A stretch of DNA of 23,652 nt from Chara braunii (GCA_003427395.1 BFEA01000466.1:938432-962083); one strand, 5' to 3'. Counted from the first letter of the stretch, positions 9,181 through 19,279 are shown. Program-made: numbers and translations. Notes: a model not told the origin generated them from the sequence alone.

Positions 9181-9658
9181 AAAAAATGAATAGTCGGAAT
9201 TGCCCCCGCCACCTCTACGACTCGTGGTTGAATACTAACTAGTTTCCCATTCAGGCAATATCCCTTTTGCACCTCTCTTTCGAACTTGGCCAAGGCTGCC
9301 AAATCCACTCCTACCTTGTGGTATCTGAGGGCCTTGATGAGTTGCAATAGATCGGGGATCTCGAGTGCGATTTCCGGCACGTCTATGCGTACTTTTTTCT
9401 GTTTGGGCAGGCTAGCACCAAGTTCGACCTCTGACTCATTTTCCGCTACCATAACGCCTAGGACTTCGTCCTCCTGCCTCCTCTTCTTCTAGGGCAGACC
9501 CATCTTGATCCACTCCTTCTTGTTAAATGCTTCCTCAATCGTGATTTCTACCCTTTCTCTTATACCCTCCATCCGTGCGAAAGCCTTTTTTCGTGTGCTA
9601 TCCTCGAACGATGGCGACCATGTTGCCAATTTTCCTTTCGGGGGGTCTCCTCCCGTTT
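9135..9658 (-). pseudogene. Protease-RT linker of the polyprotein
   Basis: The frame that starts after the protease frameshift (about 9878) runs on to about 9183, crossing TAG 9675-9677 and TAG 9489-9491. It encodes a charged, helix-prone spacer (EAFNKKEWIKMGLP, VPEIALEIPDLLQLIKAL, LNGKLVSIQPRVVEV and so on) with no catalytic motif. Near 9183 the shift at the T6 run leads into the RT frame (KIPRGSVRKYKPVGKKAKP). I assign it to pol by position and unbroken alignment of frames, not by a recognised domain. Confidence 0.7.
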
Positions 9659-9677
9659 CAAGGAGTTGGAGGAGCTA

Positions 9678-10911
9678 TCCCCGGCCGGTCACAGGGTCCT
9701 CTATGTCTACCATGTATGAGCCATCGTGCAAGTGCATGCCTATCATCTCCACGTTCGTGCACCACGGTTTCCCGAGGATTATGTCGTGGTCCATCTCCTC
9801 CATTACGGTCATCCGCTGAAACGACCAGATCGATTCCCTGACCCCTGCCTTTACAGCACACTTCGTGACGTACCCTAGCGAACAGGATTTCCCCGCCAGC
9901 TCCCCGGATGCTCCCTGTTACTTCCTTGTTTACCGTACATCCTGTGATCGTTGCGAAATCTCTTCTTATGAGAGTGATTTCTGCACCCCCATCTACTAAT
10001 GCATCGGTGTGATGACTCCCGATCTGGATTTTCAGTTTCCTTACGGGCAGCGCATGAAAGCTAAGCTTCGTCCCGGGTGGCGATCTCATGACTTCATCGC
10101 CCTCTCGGTCGGGCAAGCTCAAACGAATGTCTGCAAAGGCCTTTTCGAGATCCTCCAAGTCCCCGTGACTCCTCTGAAGGTTAGCCACTTCTTGCGGAGC
10201 TTCCTCCTCCCTCTCCCCTTCTGGTAATTCGGGGTTGTCGCCTATTTCTACTCGCCTCCGAGTCAACAGTTGTCTGAGCCCTTTGAGCAACCTAGGGCTA
10301 GCCTGCAGCATGGTCTGAAAAGACACCGACACCATGGTTCCTAGTAACTTGTTAATGGTGTCGTCGAGCTCAGGCAAGGTTAAGATCAGGATTTGACACC
10401 TAAACTTCTTCTTAGCGGCGGTAACCTTGTCCGCAGGCTCCTCTTCCATTGGCCTCCCATAGACTTTCTCTGGTTCCTCGGCCTCAGGCTCCGCCTGGGG
10501 TTCGGAGCTTCCAGCGACCTCCTCCATAATGGCGTCACGGTTAATCCTTCTCCCGGCCGTTCCCAGTCGAGTGGTTGCGTTCACCCTATCACGTCCGTCG
10601 CTTTCCAAAATAAAGTTGGCCTGCGGTCCGCGCCCCCGGAGTTGATCCCAGATGATCTCACCCACCGGTTCGGCTTCTACGGCTGTTATTTCTAACCCGT
10701 TGAGCACGATAATGGCTCGCCGCATCCCTCCTGGCGAGTTCCAGTTCACCCGTTCCCCTTGTGGTCCAAATATCTCCCCCTTTAATGACCTGGTACACCT
10801 TCTTTTCAGAATATCATGGTTGAGCTTTGGGCACGCACGCACATAATGTCCTATCGCGGTGCAGTACTTCCATTGCTCGTTAGCAGGATCTCTGTCCGAA
10901 TCCCCGGTTTG
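9678..10911 (-). pseudogene. Gag zinc knuckle plus aspartic protease
   Basis: At the right end (10831-10872) is a CCHC-like knuckle, WKYCTAIGHYVRAC. The C2-x3-GH-x4-C part is canonical, but the position of the first Cys is Trp (TGG). A long acidic linker follows. The protease starts near LSFHALPVRKLKIQIG and has the active-site box ALVDGGAEITLI with catalytic Asp codon at 9991-9993 (residue 284 of the frame). The usual D-T/S-G is D-G-G here. The frame then shifts at about 9871-9880, and the second frame holds the C-terminal flap/dimer region including DHDIILGKPWC, the ILG motif of retroviral-type proteases, followed by DGSYMVDIEDP. The protease cleaves Gag-Pol into mature proteins in the family; this copy cannot as encoded. 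Confidence 0.88.
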
Positions 10912-10936
10912 CTACACCGGGCGGGACCACAGCTTC

Positions 10937-12142
10937 CTAGGGAGGGAGAGCAGGTCGGGATACTTGCGCCTGCATAACCAGTAGAGCGCCTTCCATCCTT
11001 TCAATCTTATTGTCGACCCCGTGCACCCGTTCATGTAGACTTTCAATCCCCTTCTTTACCTTGTCGTCCGTCCTACCGGTCTGGTCTATGATCTCTCCTT
11101 CCTTGAGCAAGGCCAACGTCTCCGTTACTACCGTTTTCTCAGCCAGATCCGTTACCGTGCTAAAATCAACATCCCGCGTGTTTACGAACTTGCTCGTCTG
11201 TTGGTAAGCTGACAGGATCTTGTCNTTNNCGAACTCGGAGAACTGCCTGAGGAAATATTTGCTCATTATCCGGTCCGTGACCCCGGGGATCCTTAGTGCT
11301 ACCAGAGTAAATTCCCGTAGGAAATCATTGTACGTTGCGAAGTTATTCCTCTGAACTGCCGCTAGGTCGGCCTCCGTTGCCATTTTCTCTGCAGCTAGGT
11401 ACTTCCTCATCATCACATCCCGGGTCTCCTTCCAAGACCGTCTTGCGGCTACAATGGTCATTATGTCCCGTCCTAGGCTTAACGACACATGCTGTCGTAG
11501 ATGGTCCATTTTTTCCTCCTCGGTCCACTTTAGTAACGCAGCTAGGTTCTCGTAGTCGATCAGGAACTCCGTGATGTTTGCTCCATCGAAAGTCAGTTTT
11601 TTCTTGGCGTCTGCTTGATAGCCTTGATTTTTGTTTAGTGCTTGCGCGAGGGACGACACTATCTTCTTAAGGCCGCCCTCGGAGCTGCTGGCCTCGCCTG
11701 CCACACTGTTATCCGGACTTTCCTTGCCGGCCTTCTGTCCCTCCCTGGTTTTCATAGTTCCTTCCGGGTCAAACCATCCCAACACTCTTTCCCTAAGGCT
11801 CCAAAGTCCTTCGCATCCTCGCGCTACTGCTGGCGTGATCGGCAGGCGGCTAGCCCTACTGTCCATAGCTGGCGGAGTCGTAGCCTTTTCTGCTTCCATC
11901 CCCGGAGAGTTCTCTCTCTTTTTCCTTCCCTTGCTTGGCGTTCCCCCACGGTCACTACCTTTATCCCCTTGTCTAGTCCCACCTTGGCTGGTTTTCCGTT
12001 CGTCCCGGGGTTCCTCCTGTAGAGGACCTTCTTCAATCCCAGTCATCATTTCCTCAATCAACCTTGCCTTGTATTCCGTGGTCCGCTTGTCTATCTCGGC
12101 TAGTTTGCGCCTCGTGTCCGTGACCCTTACTTTCTTAGGCAT
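10937..12142 (-). CDS. gag: Gag (capsid) protein, 401 aa
   Basis: Structural protein that packages element RNA into virus-like particles in the cytoplasm. ATG 12140-12142 is used because it starts the long charged N-terminus. The frame is also open further upstream, so a longer product is possible. Residues about 1-180 are hydrophilic and low complexity. Residues 181-310 hold the capsid-like region, with KKLTFDGANITEFLIDYEN, SLSLGRDIMTIV, RSWKETRDVMMRKYL, TYNDFLREFTLVALRIPG and KYFLRQFS, typical of the retrotransposon Gag domain. The C-terminus (about 345-390) is coiled-coil-like. Three ambiguous bases (11225, 11228, 11229) fall in the capsid region. The frame ends at TAG just before the zinc-knuckle frame, which is in another phase. 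Either a Gag-Pro frameshift exists or the junction is damaged. Confidence 0.88.
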   Translation of the reverse strand: MPKKVRVTDTRRKLAEIDKRTTEYKARLIEEMMTGIEEGPLQEEPRDERKTSQGGTRQGDKGSDRGGTPSKGRKKRENSPGMEAEKATTPPAMDSRASRLPITPAVARGCEGLWSLRERVLGWFDPEGTMKTREGQKAGKESPDNSVAGEASSSEGGLKKIVSSLAQALNKNQGYQADAKKKLTFDGANITEFLIDYENLAALLKWTEEEKMDHLRQHVSLSLGRDIMTIVAARRSWKETRDVMMRKYLAAEKMATEADLAAVQRNNFATYNDFLREFTLVALRIPGVTDRIMSKYFLRQFSEFXXDKILSAYQQTSKFVNTRDVDFSTVTDLAEKTVVTETLALLKEGEIIDQTGRTDDKVKKGIESLHERVHGVDNKIERMEGALLVMQAQVSRPALPP

Positions 12143-12856
12143 GGCTCCTTCCGAGTTTTGGGGGTTTGTCCTATCCTTATTTTTGCCTTCCTTGGTCCCC
12201 TGCGTCCCTTGCCTGCTTCCCCCGGCTTTCCCCGAACTTTCTCCTGTGGAGATTTCCTTCCGGTTTCCTTTAGTACCATTCGGATTTATCGATTATCTGT
12301 CCTTCTGCCCCCCTTCGCTTTGCGCGACACTGCCTTCTAAGCCTGGTTATCCTTCACTCTTACGGTTATCTGTTTCCTCCTCCGTTGCCATTTTGCCTAG
12401 TTCTGCATAAGCCAAAGAATTCCCAGGACACACGCAATGCGAGGTTTTTAGGTTCCCTAGGCTCCCAGCACTGTTGGCTTATCTTTATAGTCTCCTTTCC
12501 TATCCTCGTTTCCTGATTGCCCTTCCTTAAGGAGGAGCCACGACTGGCCCTGCCACCCAGCCGAGCTATGAACGTGACTGGGCTTCCTTTATCACAAGCT
12601 CGTTTGCCCTTGTCCCGTCGGCCGACGCGAGGGAGTCCGGGTTAGGCATCCTGCTAGGGGAAGCCTTCCCGAGCAGCGCTTTCCGTTTTTTACCTTCAGG
12701 GTTATGGTCAATCATTAGGAGTCTGGCTCCCCCCCTTCTTTGTTTTTCTAGTGGGTTTTAGCCATCCAGGTCCGAGGCTCCTTTCCTATTCCCAGCGGCG
12801 AACTTCCATACGCAGCGAACTATACTCGATCTGCCCTATTGACCCGCCTGCGGATG
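12143..12856. other. Spacer upstream of gag (possible leader)
   Basis: 714 bp between the fourth paralogue and gag, pyrimidine-rich on +. No primer-binding site complementary to a familiar tRNA 3' end, no LTR end and no protein motif was recognised. Confidence 0.45.
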
Positions 12857-13633
12857 CTAATCCCGCTCTCGCCCTCGCGGCTCTTCTGGCTCGGTAGGCT
12901 CCTCGAATAGTTGAGCCACCCCCGTTAGATAATTTTCCCCTATCTCAATTTCCCTTTGGATTATGCGTTCGCACCCTGTCCAGTCTAGCCGGGACGCACA
13001 AAACATGAGGATGTGGATGACTTCTAGTAATTCGTGGGCCCTGTTTCCCCAAAACGGCCCATGCTCCACAACGACATCGTAGAACATCCCAATGGTAGGG
13101 GAGGGAAAGTGGCCTGCCCAGACTATCGCTGAGTCTGCCAACTCCCGCGCCCTTGCGAGGCTTCCGAAGACGAGGTCTATCATAAAACGGGGCACTCGGC
13201 ATCTCAGCGGTGTGGTCTATGCCCTGAACTCCCTCCAACCTCCCATTTCCACCCGGGTAAGTAAGCCCACGTTCCTTCTTCCCCTGACCGAATGTCCTAT
13301 CCGGGTCAACTTCCAGGCGACCCTTTGAAAGACTGGTGCCAGCTCGTGACGTTGTGCTATCTCTACCCCCAACGAGTGCCAACCGATCTCAGGCAGATAC
13401 ATGGTCTCGGTAACTTCCAGATTGGANAACAGATCGTCTCCGGGTCCTCGGTTGAGTCTCATCCCTGTCCACCGACATTCTACCAACATGAAGGCGGCGT
13501 CCCTTCCCAAAGTCACCGCCCGCCATTTTACGTCGAACCCCCGATAGGTAGAACTCGACGGGAGGGATACTTCCCATCGCCCACCGTCGTTCCAGGGCGG
13601 TCCGGGGTACCGGGGCTGGCGTTCCATTCGCAC
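12857..13633 (-). pseudogene. Four-copy family, copy 4 (one nonsense codon)
   Basis: Last of four homologous minus-strand copies and the one nearest gag. A single frame runs from about 13627 (first ATG) to 12857, interrupted only by TAG 13217-13219. Blocks shared with the other copies, in order: WEVSLPSSSTYRGFDVKW, DAAFMLVECRW, MYLPEIGWHSLGVEIAQ, VPRFMIDLVFGSL, VVEHGPFWGNRAHELLEVI and EIGENYLTGVAQLF, ending in an acidic/charged tail (EEPTEPEEPRGRERD). The N-terminal half looks beta-rich, the C-terminal half helical. The family is unrecognised. One ambiguous base at 13427. A 20-bp local duplication (ggaacgccagccc twice) lies just upstream at 13620-13665. Confidence 0.75.
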
Positions 13634-13790
13634 ACGGGCTGGCGTTCCACTCGCTCACGTCTTGCTGCCATTGTTACCTTGGTGATTCCCTACATAGTCC
13701 ACATAGAAAGGGTTACAGCCAATCTTCAGAATCCGCCCACCTACTGTCTCCCTTGCCCTTCGTGTTTTCATTTCTCTTTTCTAGTCCCAA

Positions 13791-14468
13791 CTATCCCTCT
13801 ATACCCCCGGGAGCGGTAGCCTCCTCTTGCTGTTCGTACAGCCGGTAGAGATCATCTATGTAGGTCGCGCCCCGACCTACCTCTCGTCGGATGACTCTCC
13901 ACATGGTCTCATCGCTTATTTGTGGGAATCCTGACCTAGTATTTACCGCAGCTCGTAGAATGCAAAGCACCTCGCACCCTTGTTCGTCCCCGAAAGGCCC
14001 CATCTCTAGGAAGGCCCGATAGTATTCTCGATACCTTAATGCTTCGTTAAAATTTAGCCTAGTTATGGCAGTCACCACCTGCTCTACTCGTTTTATGCCT
14101 CCCATTCTTCTTAGAAGGAAGGGTGGTAGACTCATCCGTACGACCTCATTTGGCAGCTCAAAAACCCTTGCCGCGGCGACTTTTACCTCAGCCGTCACGT
14201 CATCTCGTTCCGGATCTGCAAACTTAAACCCCTCCCGCCAGGTCGCTTGCCATGCCCCTTCGAACATTCGAACGGGGTCATCCCTGGAAGCAAAAGCAAT
14301 CCCAAAGGTCCGCCATCCCTCTTCCGACAAGTGTAAGGATCTTGTCGCATGTACACGCCCTGGGCGGTTCAAGTCTACGCCCCCGAACTCCCCTCTCGCC
14401 CGCCATTCCAGCTTCACTACTAGGTACACCGTATCTTCCACCAACTCTACCCCCACCCAGTCCATCAC
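13791..14468 (-). CDS. Four-copy family, copy 3 (intact, 225 aa)
   Basis: The only uninterrupted copy of the family. ATG 14466-14468 is the first Met, but the frame is open up to TAG 14559-14561. The residues just upstream (EGRVEISLPARNT) align with the starts of the other copies, so the real start is uncertain. Blocks: DWVGVELVEDTVYLVVKLEW (about 3-22), ATRSLHLSEEGWRTFGIAF (about 41-59), VVRMSLPPFLLRRMGGI (about 107-123), YRAFLEMGPFGDEQGCEVL (about 147-165), and GATYIDDLYRLYEQQEEA near the end. The predicted shape is a beta-rich N-terminal half (alternating strands around LSEEGW) and an alpha-helical C-terminal half. No signal peptide, membrane span or catalytic motif that I know. I recognise no family. 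Retention of one open copy among three broken ones hints at past or present selection. Confidence 0.7.
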   Translation of the reverse strand: MMDWVGVELVEDTVYLVVKLEWRARGEFGGVDLNRPGRVHATRSLHLSEEGWRTFGIAFASRDDPVRMFEGAWQATWREGFKFADPERDDVTAEVKVAAARVFELPNEVVRMSLPPFLLRRMGGIKRVEQVVTAITRLNFNEALRYREYYRAFLEMGPFGDEQGCEVLCILRAAVNTRSGFPQISDETMWRVIRREVGRGATYIDDLYRLYEQQEEATAPGGIEG

Positions 14469-14561
14469 CGGATTGCCTATCGTATTTCTTGCCGGTAGGC
14501 TTATTTCGACCCTGCCCTCTGATATTCTTGGTGGCAGGATCCCACGAGGTCTATCCGCCTA

Positions 14562-14887
14562 GAACGTCATTCGTCGAGCCATCTCGCAATGTCTGCTTTC
14601 CTTTTTTCTTAGTCCCATCGCTGCACCCACCGAGATTCCATGCCTTTCGTGTTTTAGTCTTTCAACCCTCCCTACTTATCGTACACTAATTCCTGCCGCT
14701 ATCCCCAACTCATACACGTTCAATTCTACCCGACCCCCATTTTCCAGTTGCCGTCACTTCCCCCTTGTTTCGATCCTTATGCACCATCTACGGCCTAATG
14801 TACACACTCCCTTTCTTATGTTACACCTTACTTCACAAACACCCTCCATACTCAGGCCTTTCGCGGCGTTCGATCCCTTGGCCTCAT
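14562..14887. other. Spacer between copies 2 and 3
   Basis: About 325 bp with no recognised motif; the longest gap inside the four-copy array. Confidence 0.5.
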
Positions 14888-15589
14888 TTAGTCGAACCAC
14901 AGTACCTCAAATAGTTTAAAAACGTCGTCTACGTAGGAAGGTGCAGCCGCCGCCTCCCGGCTAACTATGACGTCCCAAGACTCCGCCTCTACCTCTCGGC
15001 GGTCATACCTGCCTATTCTTAGGACGATGATGACTTCCTCGGCTTTATCTCCGTAGAAGGGCCCATATTTCAATGAGAGCCTATAAAACTCCTCAGTCAA
15101 CCAGGCACACTCTATATGCACCTTTCTTATGGAGTCGACTACTTCTAAAATGTGCTCTAACCCCCCAAACCACTCGGCTATGAATTCCGGTACCCAAGCC
15201 GTTATCCGTAGACTTGGAGGTTTGAGTTTCTTTCATCCTCCCATCACAACTCTGCTACTAACTTCGTCCCATCCCTCGTTGGCGAACAACTTGTCTTCCT
15301 TTCGGGTTCGGGCCTCTGCATCCCCTAGAAGCCACATCGGGTCTTGTCCCATTGCTAACATGGTGCAAAACAGGTGCCATCCATCCTCGGAAAGGACAAT
15401 CGTCCCAACTGACTCTACCTTGCCTTCTGCTATATCGTCCTAACCTTCCTCTTCCCTTATCGGGTTCCAAATTCGCTCTATCCATACATATGACAAGTCC
15501 CGGGCAACCTCAAACCCAATCCAGTCGGACGTGGTCCCTCTCCATCCGTTCCCTGTTGGTATAGGCATTTTTATTCCTCCTCTGAGTCA
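14888..15589 (-). pseudogene. Four-copy family, copy 2 (two nonsense codons)
   Basis: One frame runs from just after a TGA at about 15587-15589 through ATG 15566-15568 to the stop at 14888, broken by TAG 15440-15442 and TGA 15233-15235. From the ATG it spans 226 codons, the same length as copy 3. Blocks: SDWIGFEVARDLSYVWIERI, VLSEDGWHLFCTMLAMGQDP, LRITAWVPEFIAEWFGGL, YRLSLKYGPFYGDKAEEVI and APSYVDDVFKLFEVLWFD. These match copy 3 position for position (DW-x-G-x-E, LSE-D/E-GW, GPF, YVDD/YIDD). The ATG sits in the natural position, favouring 15568 as the ancestral start. Without the two stops it would be full length. Confidence 0.72.
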
Positions 15590-15706
15590 CTGTGGTTCCC
15601 AGCCTTTGAAGGGGTATTCCATCATCCTTTCTTCTCTAGTCATCTTTCCCTTTCCTGCACAATACCAGGCCACCCGTCCTTCCTAAGTTAAGCCTCCCCA
15701 CCCCTC

Positions 15707-16455
15707 TCAGAAGTCCCAGTCCTCTATCTCTTCATCTTCGTCTTCATCACTGAAGTCGTCCTCCTCGTCATATACCAACTCCCTCACCCCATCTAGAAAC
15801 GTCTCCCCTATTGCCACATTCATGTAGACTATCCTCCAATGCACAGCGCTAAGGACAAAGATATTGTCTATGCTAAGGCAGTTTAGTATCTCGGCCAGCT
15901 CCTCCGCCCAGTTCCCCTCGAACGGCCCCATCTCTACTGATAACCGAAAAAATATTGCCTAGCGCATTGGTATAGCCCGAGGTTCGTCATGGACTGGCAT
16001 ATCCGTACTAGCCTGCTTAGGGTTCCGAAAACCGCATCAACTAGGAAGGAGGGCAGCACACATCGCATGGTTCTTACAGGCCACCTCATGCTTCCTCTAT
16101 CCCCAAGTTTCACCCGTACGTTTACCTTTTCCATTTCCATTTCCCTCCGTTGACATGCATCCCTCACAACCTCTGCTTTTGCCTTCCTAAACAACTCGTC
16201 CGGCATATTCCCGAGTGCCAACTCTATGATCATAGCTTTCTCCCCATCTTGCGACAAGTAGACCCACCCCCGGGCTTCCACTGTCCCTCGGAATTCCAAA
16301 TCCATTAAACTTGGTGACAACCTCGTGAAGTTAACATTAGTCCATATTGTTTTTATCCAAAGGAAAGCATCCTCTCCTTCCAGCATTACCGTTTAATACG
16401 CTAGTTCAAGGTTCGTCCACGTTTCATTTTCCGGGAGGACGACCGATACCCCATC
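15707..16455 (-). pseudogene. Four-copy family, copy 1 (stop plus frameshift)
   Basis: First copy in the direction of transcription. The conserved start region (GVSVVLPENETWTNLELAY) is cut by TAA 16393-16395. The frame from ATG 16386 then gives DAFLWIKTIW, WVYLSQDGEKAMIIELALG, MRCVLPSFLVDAVFGTL and RQYFF, where it is lost at a six-base homopolymer (A6 on +, 15947-15952). The next frame resumes directly with FFRLSVEMGPFEGNWAEEL, then AIGETFLDGVREL and a very acidic tail (DEEDDFSDEDEDEEIEDWD). Adding or removing bases in the homopolymer is the only change separating the two halves, so either recent decay or a sequencing indel explains it. Homology to copies 2-4 is clear in both halves. Confidence 0.75.
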
Positions 16456-18358
16456 CTTTACATCTTGTTTTCAGCACCCGACCCCTATTTTCATAAAAAG
16501 GCACCAACCGATCCTTTTGGTCAGGTCAACCCTTGTCCTAGATGAGAATTATTTCAGACCCCTCATTAAGGTCTCCCTACTTTACCTCTCCATTCCTAAG
16601 TACCTCCTTCTCATAATTCCCTCGGCTGGCCATCCATTTGTCCACATTCTTTCTCTTGGTTCCATTCCAATTGACCTTTATCCTCCTTCCTTCTGATCAT
16701 CTCTCACTCGTGCGGACTTAGATGGGAGAGGGAATAGACTTAGAAGAGTGTCCGTCCAACAGTCCAATCTCAATCAATTTTTACAGAGGGGGAACACATA
16801 AAAGAAAATCAGGCAACCTTACATACGGGCCGGTCATCTCCTCACCGATCATCCCCAATATGGTCTCTTCGCTGATACTATCGATAGAGTTTTATCCCAT
16901 ACCTCAAGCGCAACTCAACCGTTGCAAGCGCGGTACCCAGGTCTCGGCAAGGCATTCGCCCTTTCCTCCTTACCCAAATACCCCATCCAGTCTTGCCGCT
17001 TTGCACATCCATACCGACACCGAGGGTTGTCTCGAGTGCCTAAATACAGGGACAAAGTCGGTCGTCCGGGCATTCACTTCCATCGGTCCGACAAGAATTG
17101 GCCTTTCCCAAAACCATGCTACGAGAGGCTACTAATCGTCTCCGAGGCTCCGTCTTTGTCCGCATGCAGTGGTACTCCCTCCGCCAGCCAACAGGCTAAG
17201 CCCCGCCTGAGGAGATTTCACACCCCGCCCAGCAGATCATCAAGCCGAAGCCCGTCACCGCTCGAACGAGAATGCTATTAATCAACCGACGTGACAAACT
17301 CCCGTCCGACAGCTCGGTGGCCTGACCTCCACATACGAACACACGGTAGCCTACAGAAGAGAACGACGTTTCTCAACCCGCACTGGCCGGTGCAGACCAA
17401 TCCTTTCCTTCCGAAAGGCAGGACGCTCGAATCCCATCATGCAAACACAAGTCCCAAGTGGGACGCACATAGTACAAGTGTCATTCCCTTGGCGCACCAA
17501 GCGCTTTCTACCCATAACTCACAGATTTTCTCTCAGGACAATGAGTGTCACTCCCCCTACTTTCATACACAGTGGTTGGTTCCTTCTCGTGAGAATCTTT
17601 AAGGGTGAGCTAGTTTTCCTTGGAGTCTAGCAACTCCCTTCATTTCCCTTCTCTTCACTTGTCTGTCCTTTCATAGGGTAGGATTGTTCTTTCTTGATGA
17701 CCCGTTGTGTTCATATTGGTTCCTTCAATCATTAAAAAGGTGCAAAGTGCATGAGCCCGCTGGGTTCAAAAGAAGAAGGGGAAAACACCCATTCGGTCGG
17801 ATCACTCCGCCATGGGATTTTCATTGGAACCTGGCCTAAGCCAAGCACCCGAGTAACCGGAACTCTTCTTTCACACGAAGAGGAAGGGTCGACCTACGAC
17901 TTGCCCAAGGCTTCCCCAAACTGGCGAACACCAGGACCGGACGAAGAAGGGCTAGAGCCATTCCTCAAAGAAACGGCTGATCAAGTGCATAGTATGCATG
18001 TTATACCTCCAGGCCTGGCCATGCCATGTGCCTAGCCACCCTCAAATCTGATTTCTCACAAAGGGAAGGGCAAACACAAGTCAATTTTCCTTATCTTGGG
18101 TTGTGTACACGTCAATGCGTCGGGCGCCCCCATCGGGATCGCAAGGGTCAGTTTAACCCCATACCCGGCACCTCCGCCATTTTTGTAGGGTCAAACCCCG
18201 ATAGACTTTCGAGCTTTAGTCGACCCCACTGCGGGTCCCAGTTGGCTCGGCCCGCCCACACCCATGCTCAGGGCGCGGGCTGTTCGTCCCAAGGTCACCC
18301 CCACCTAGTGCTTTGAGATGGATGGGGGTGGGCCATCGCGCGAGAGAGCTTTGACATT
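16456..18358. other. Unassigned region, no recognisable gene
   Basis: Plus-strand frames of 60-137 codons exist but are compositionally unremarkable and match no family that I know. No further copy of the four-member family was seen by looking for its GPF and LSE-GW blocks. If the retroelement is large and complete, its 5' LTR would be expected here, but I found no matching copy on the left side. Confidence 0.4.
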
Positions 18359-18425
18359 GGGGATGTAGCTCAGCCCTCACGCCGGGTGGTAGTCTCGCTG
18401 GTCGTTCCGCAATGCTGATTTTTTG
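18359..18425 (+). other. tRNA-Ala-like 5' fragment with inserted D-loop
   Basis: The first 15 bases (ggggatgtagctcag) equal the 5' end of plant nuclear tRNA-Ala(AGC) as I remember it, including most of box A. After a 12-base insertion (ccctcacgccgg) the match resumes with gtggtag and ctcgct. No Ala anticodon stem, T-arm or CCA-proximal acceptor strand follows. A TTTTTT run at about 18419-18424 could end a pol III transcript. Probably a tRNA relic or the tRNA-derived head of a SINE; chance is not excluded. Confidence 0.35.
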
Positions 18426-19279
18426 TTTTATTCTTTATTGTGTTTTCAAGCAATTGCTCCTTCCAATATGCAGACAGTCCAAGGGTTCTTTGAGCGTTTC
18501 TCTTCTCTTGTGCGTAGGCTAAGTGTTAACCTTAGGCCACGCACCATTTTCCTAAGCATTTTGGCTATATGGCGTCATCGGGGTGCGGTGGGGCCATCCT
18601 TCCCCTCACCTCTACGCATCCATCGGATCTCACAATTTGCTTCCCACCTTATTGAAGTAGGCCCCTTAGTCTTTTCGGGGTCCTCATATGCATGCGCACA
18701 CAACATCACATTTTCCTTATTACGATTCCACTCTCAATCACACTTCCAAGTCTCAAGTGCAAAAGTCATTTTCATGAATTGACTCTATGTCAAGGGTCCC
18801 ATAGCCCCTTTGTCCCTCTTCCCTTTCCCTCTTGGTGCCCAGTTCATCTCGCCCTTATCCCGCTCAAGGCATTACTAGCCATTACTCACCTGCACAATCC
18901 CACACAAGCAAAAAGATCCATACAATGTCCCCCGTTGGGGGGTCAACACATAGCCCTTCCCACATGCCTATTCTTTCCATGCTCTTTGGTTGTGCTTTCT
19001 TCCCTTTTTGTTGTTGAATCAACCCATCCTCTTCTCATAGTCATGCAGTCGGAAAATGGTTGAGTCAAACTGACCTCACTTTCAACTTAAGTTCTCTTTC
19101 GGATTTCGCCTTTCTCCCACTTTTTTCAACCGTCCTTTCTCTTTTGCCTCCTTGGTGGCACAAGGAACCGACTATCCTCCACTTGCCCTCTTTCTTCATC
19201 AAGTGAAGTCTGATTTCGTTTACCGTCCGTACCCTTGCAATGTTTCCAAGTGAGGGGAGAAGGGTTAGTCATATGCAAG

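Larger units (their letters stand above)
4642..12142 (-). mobile_element. Ty3/Gypsy LTR retrotransposon internal region, decayed
   Basis: The domain order on the minus strand is Gag, zinc knuckle, aspartic protease, reverse transcriptase, RNase H, integrase. This is the Ty3/Gypsy (Metaviridae-type) order. A GPY/F module follows the integrase and no chromodomain is seen. Lesions in coding order: TAG 10912-10914, frameshift about 9871-9880, TAG 9675-9677, TAG 9489-9491, frameshift at the six-base homopolymer 9181-9186, TGA 8065-8067, TAG 7393-7395, frameshift about 6370-6375, TGA 6114-6116, TGA 6030-6032. LTRs, primer-binding site and target duplications were not found, so only the internal region is bounded here. 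It may extend right to include the four-copy family (to 16455) and left into the minisatellite zone. Confidence 0.93.

Noticed and set aside
9658-9880. Protease-frame C-terminus rich in R, H and G
   Set aside because: This is the out-of-frame continuation after the shift at about 9875; the real protease end (ILGKPWC) is in the other frame.
11631-12410. Plus-strand open frame of 259 codons
   Set aside because: It is the antisense shadow of gag, with no family resemblance.
15258-15485. Minus-strand frame starting MDRANLEP within copy 2
   Set aside because: Wrong phase; the homologous sequence (VLSEDGWHLF and on) is in the frame shared with ATG 15568.
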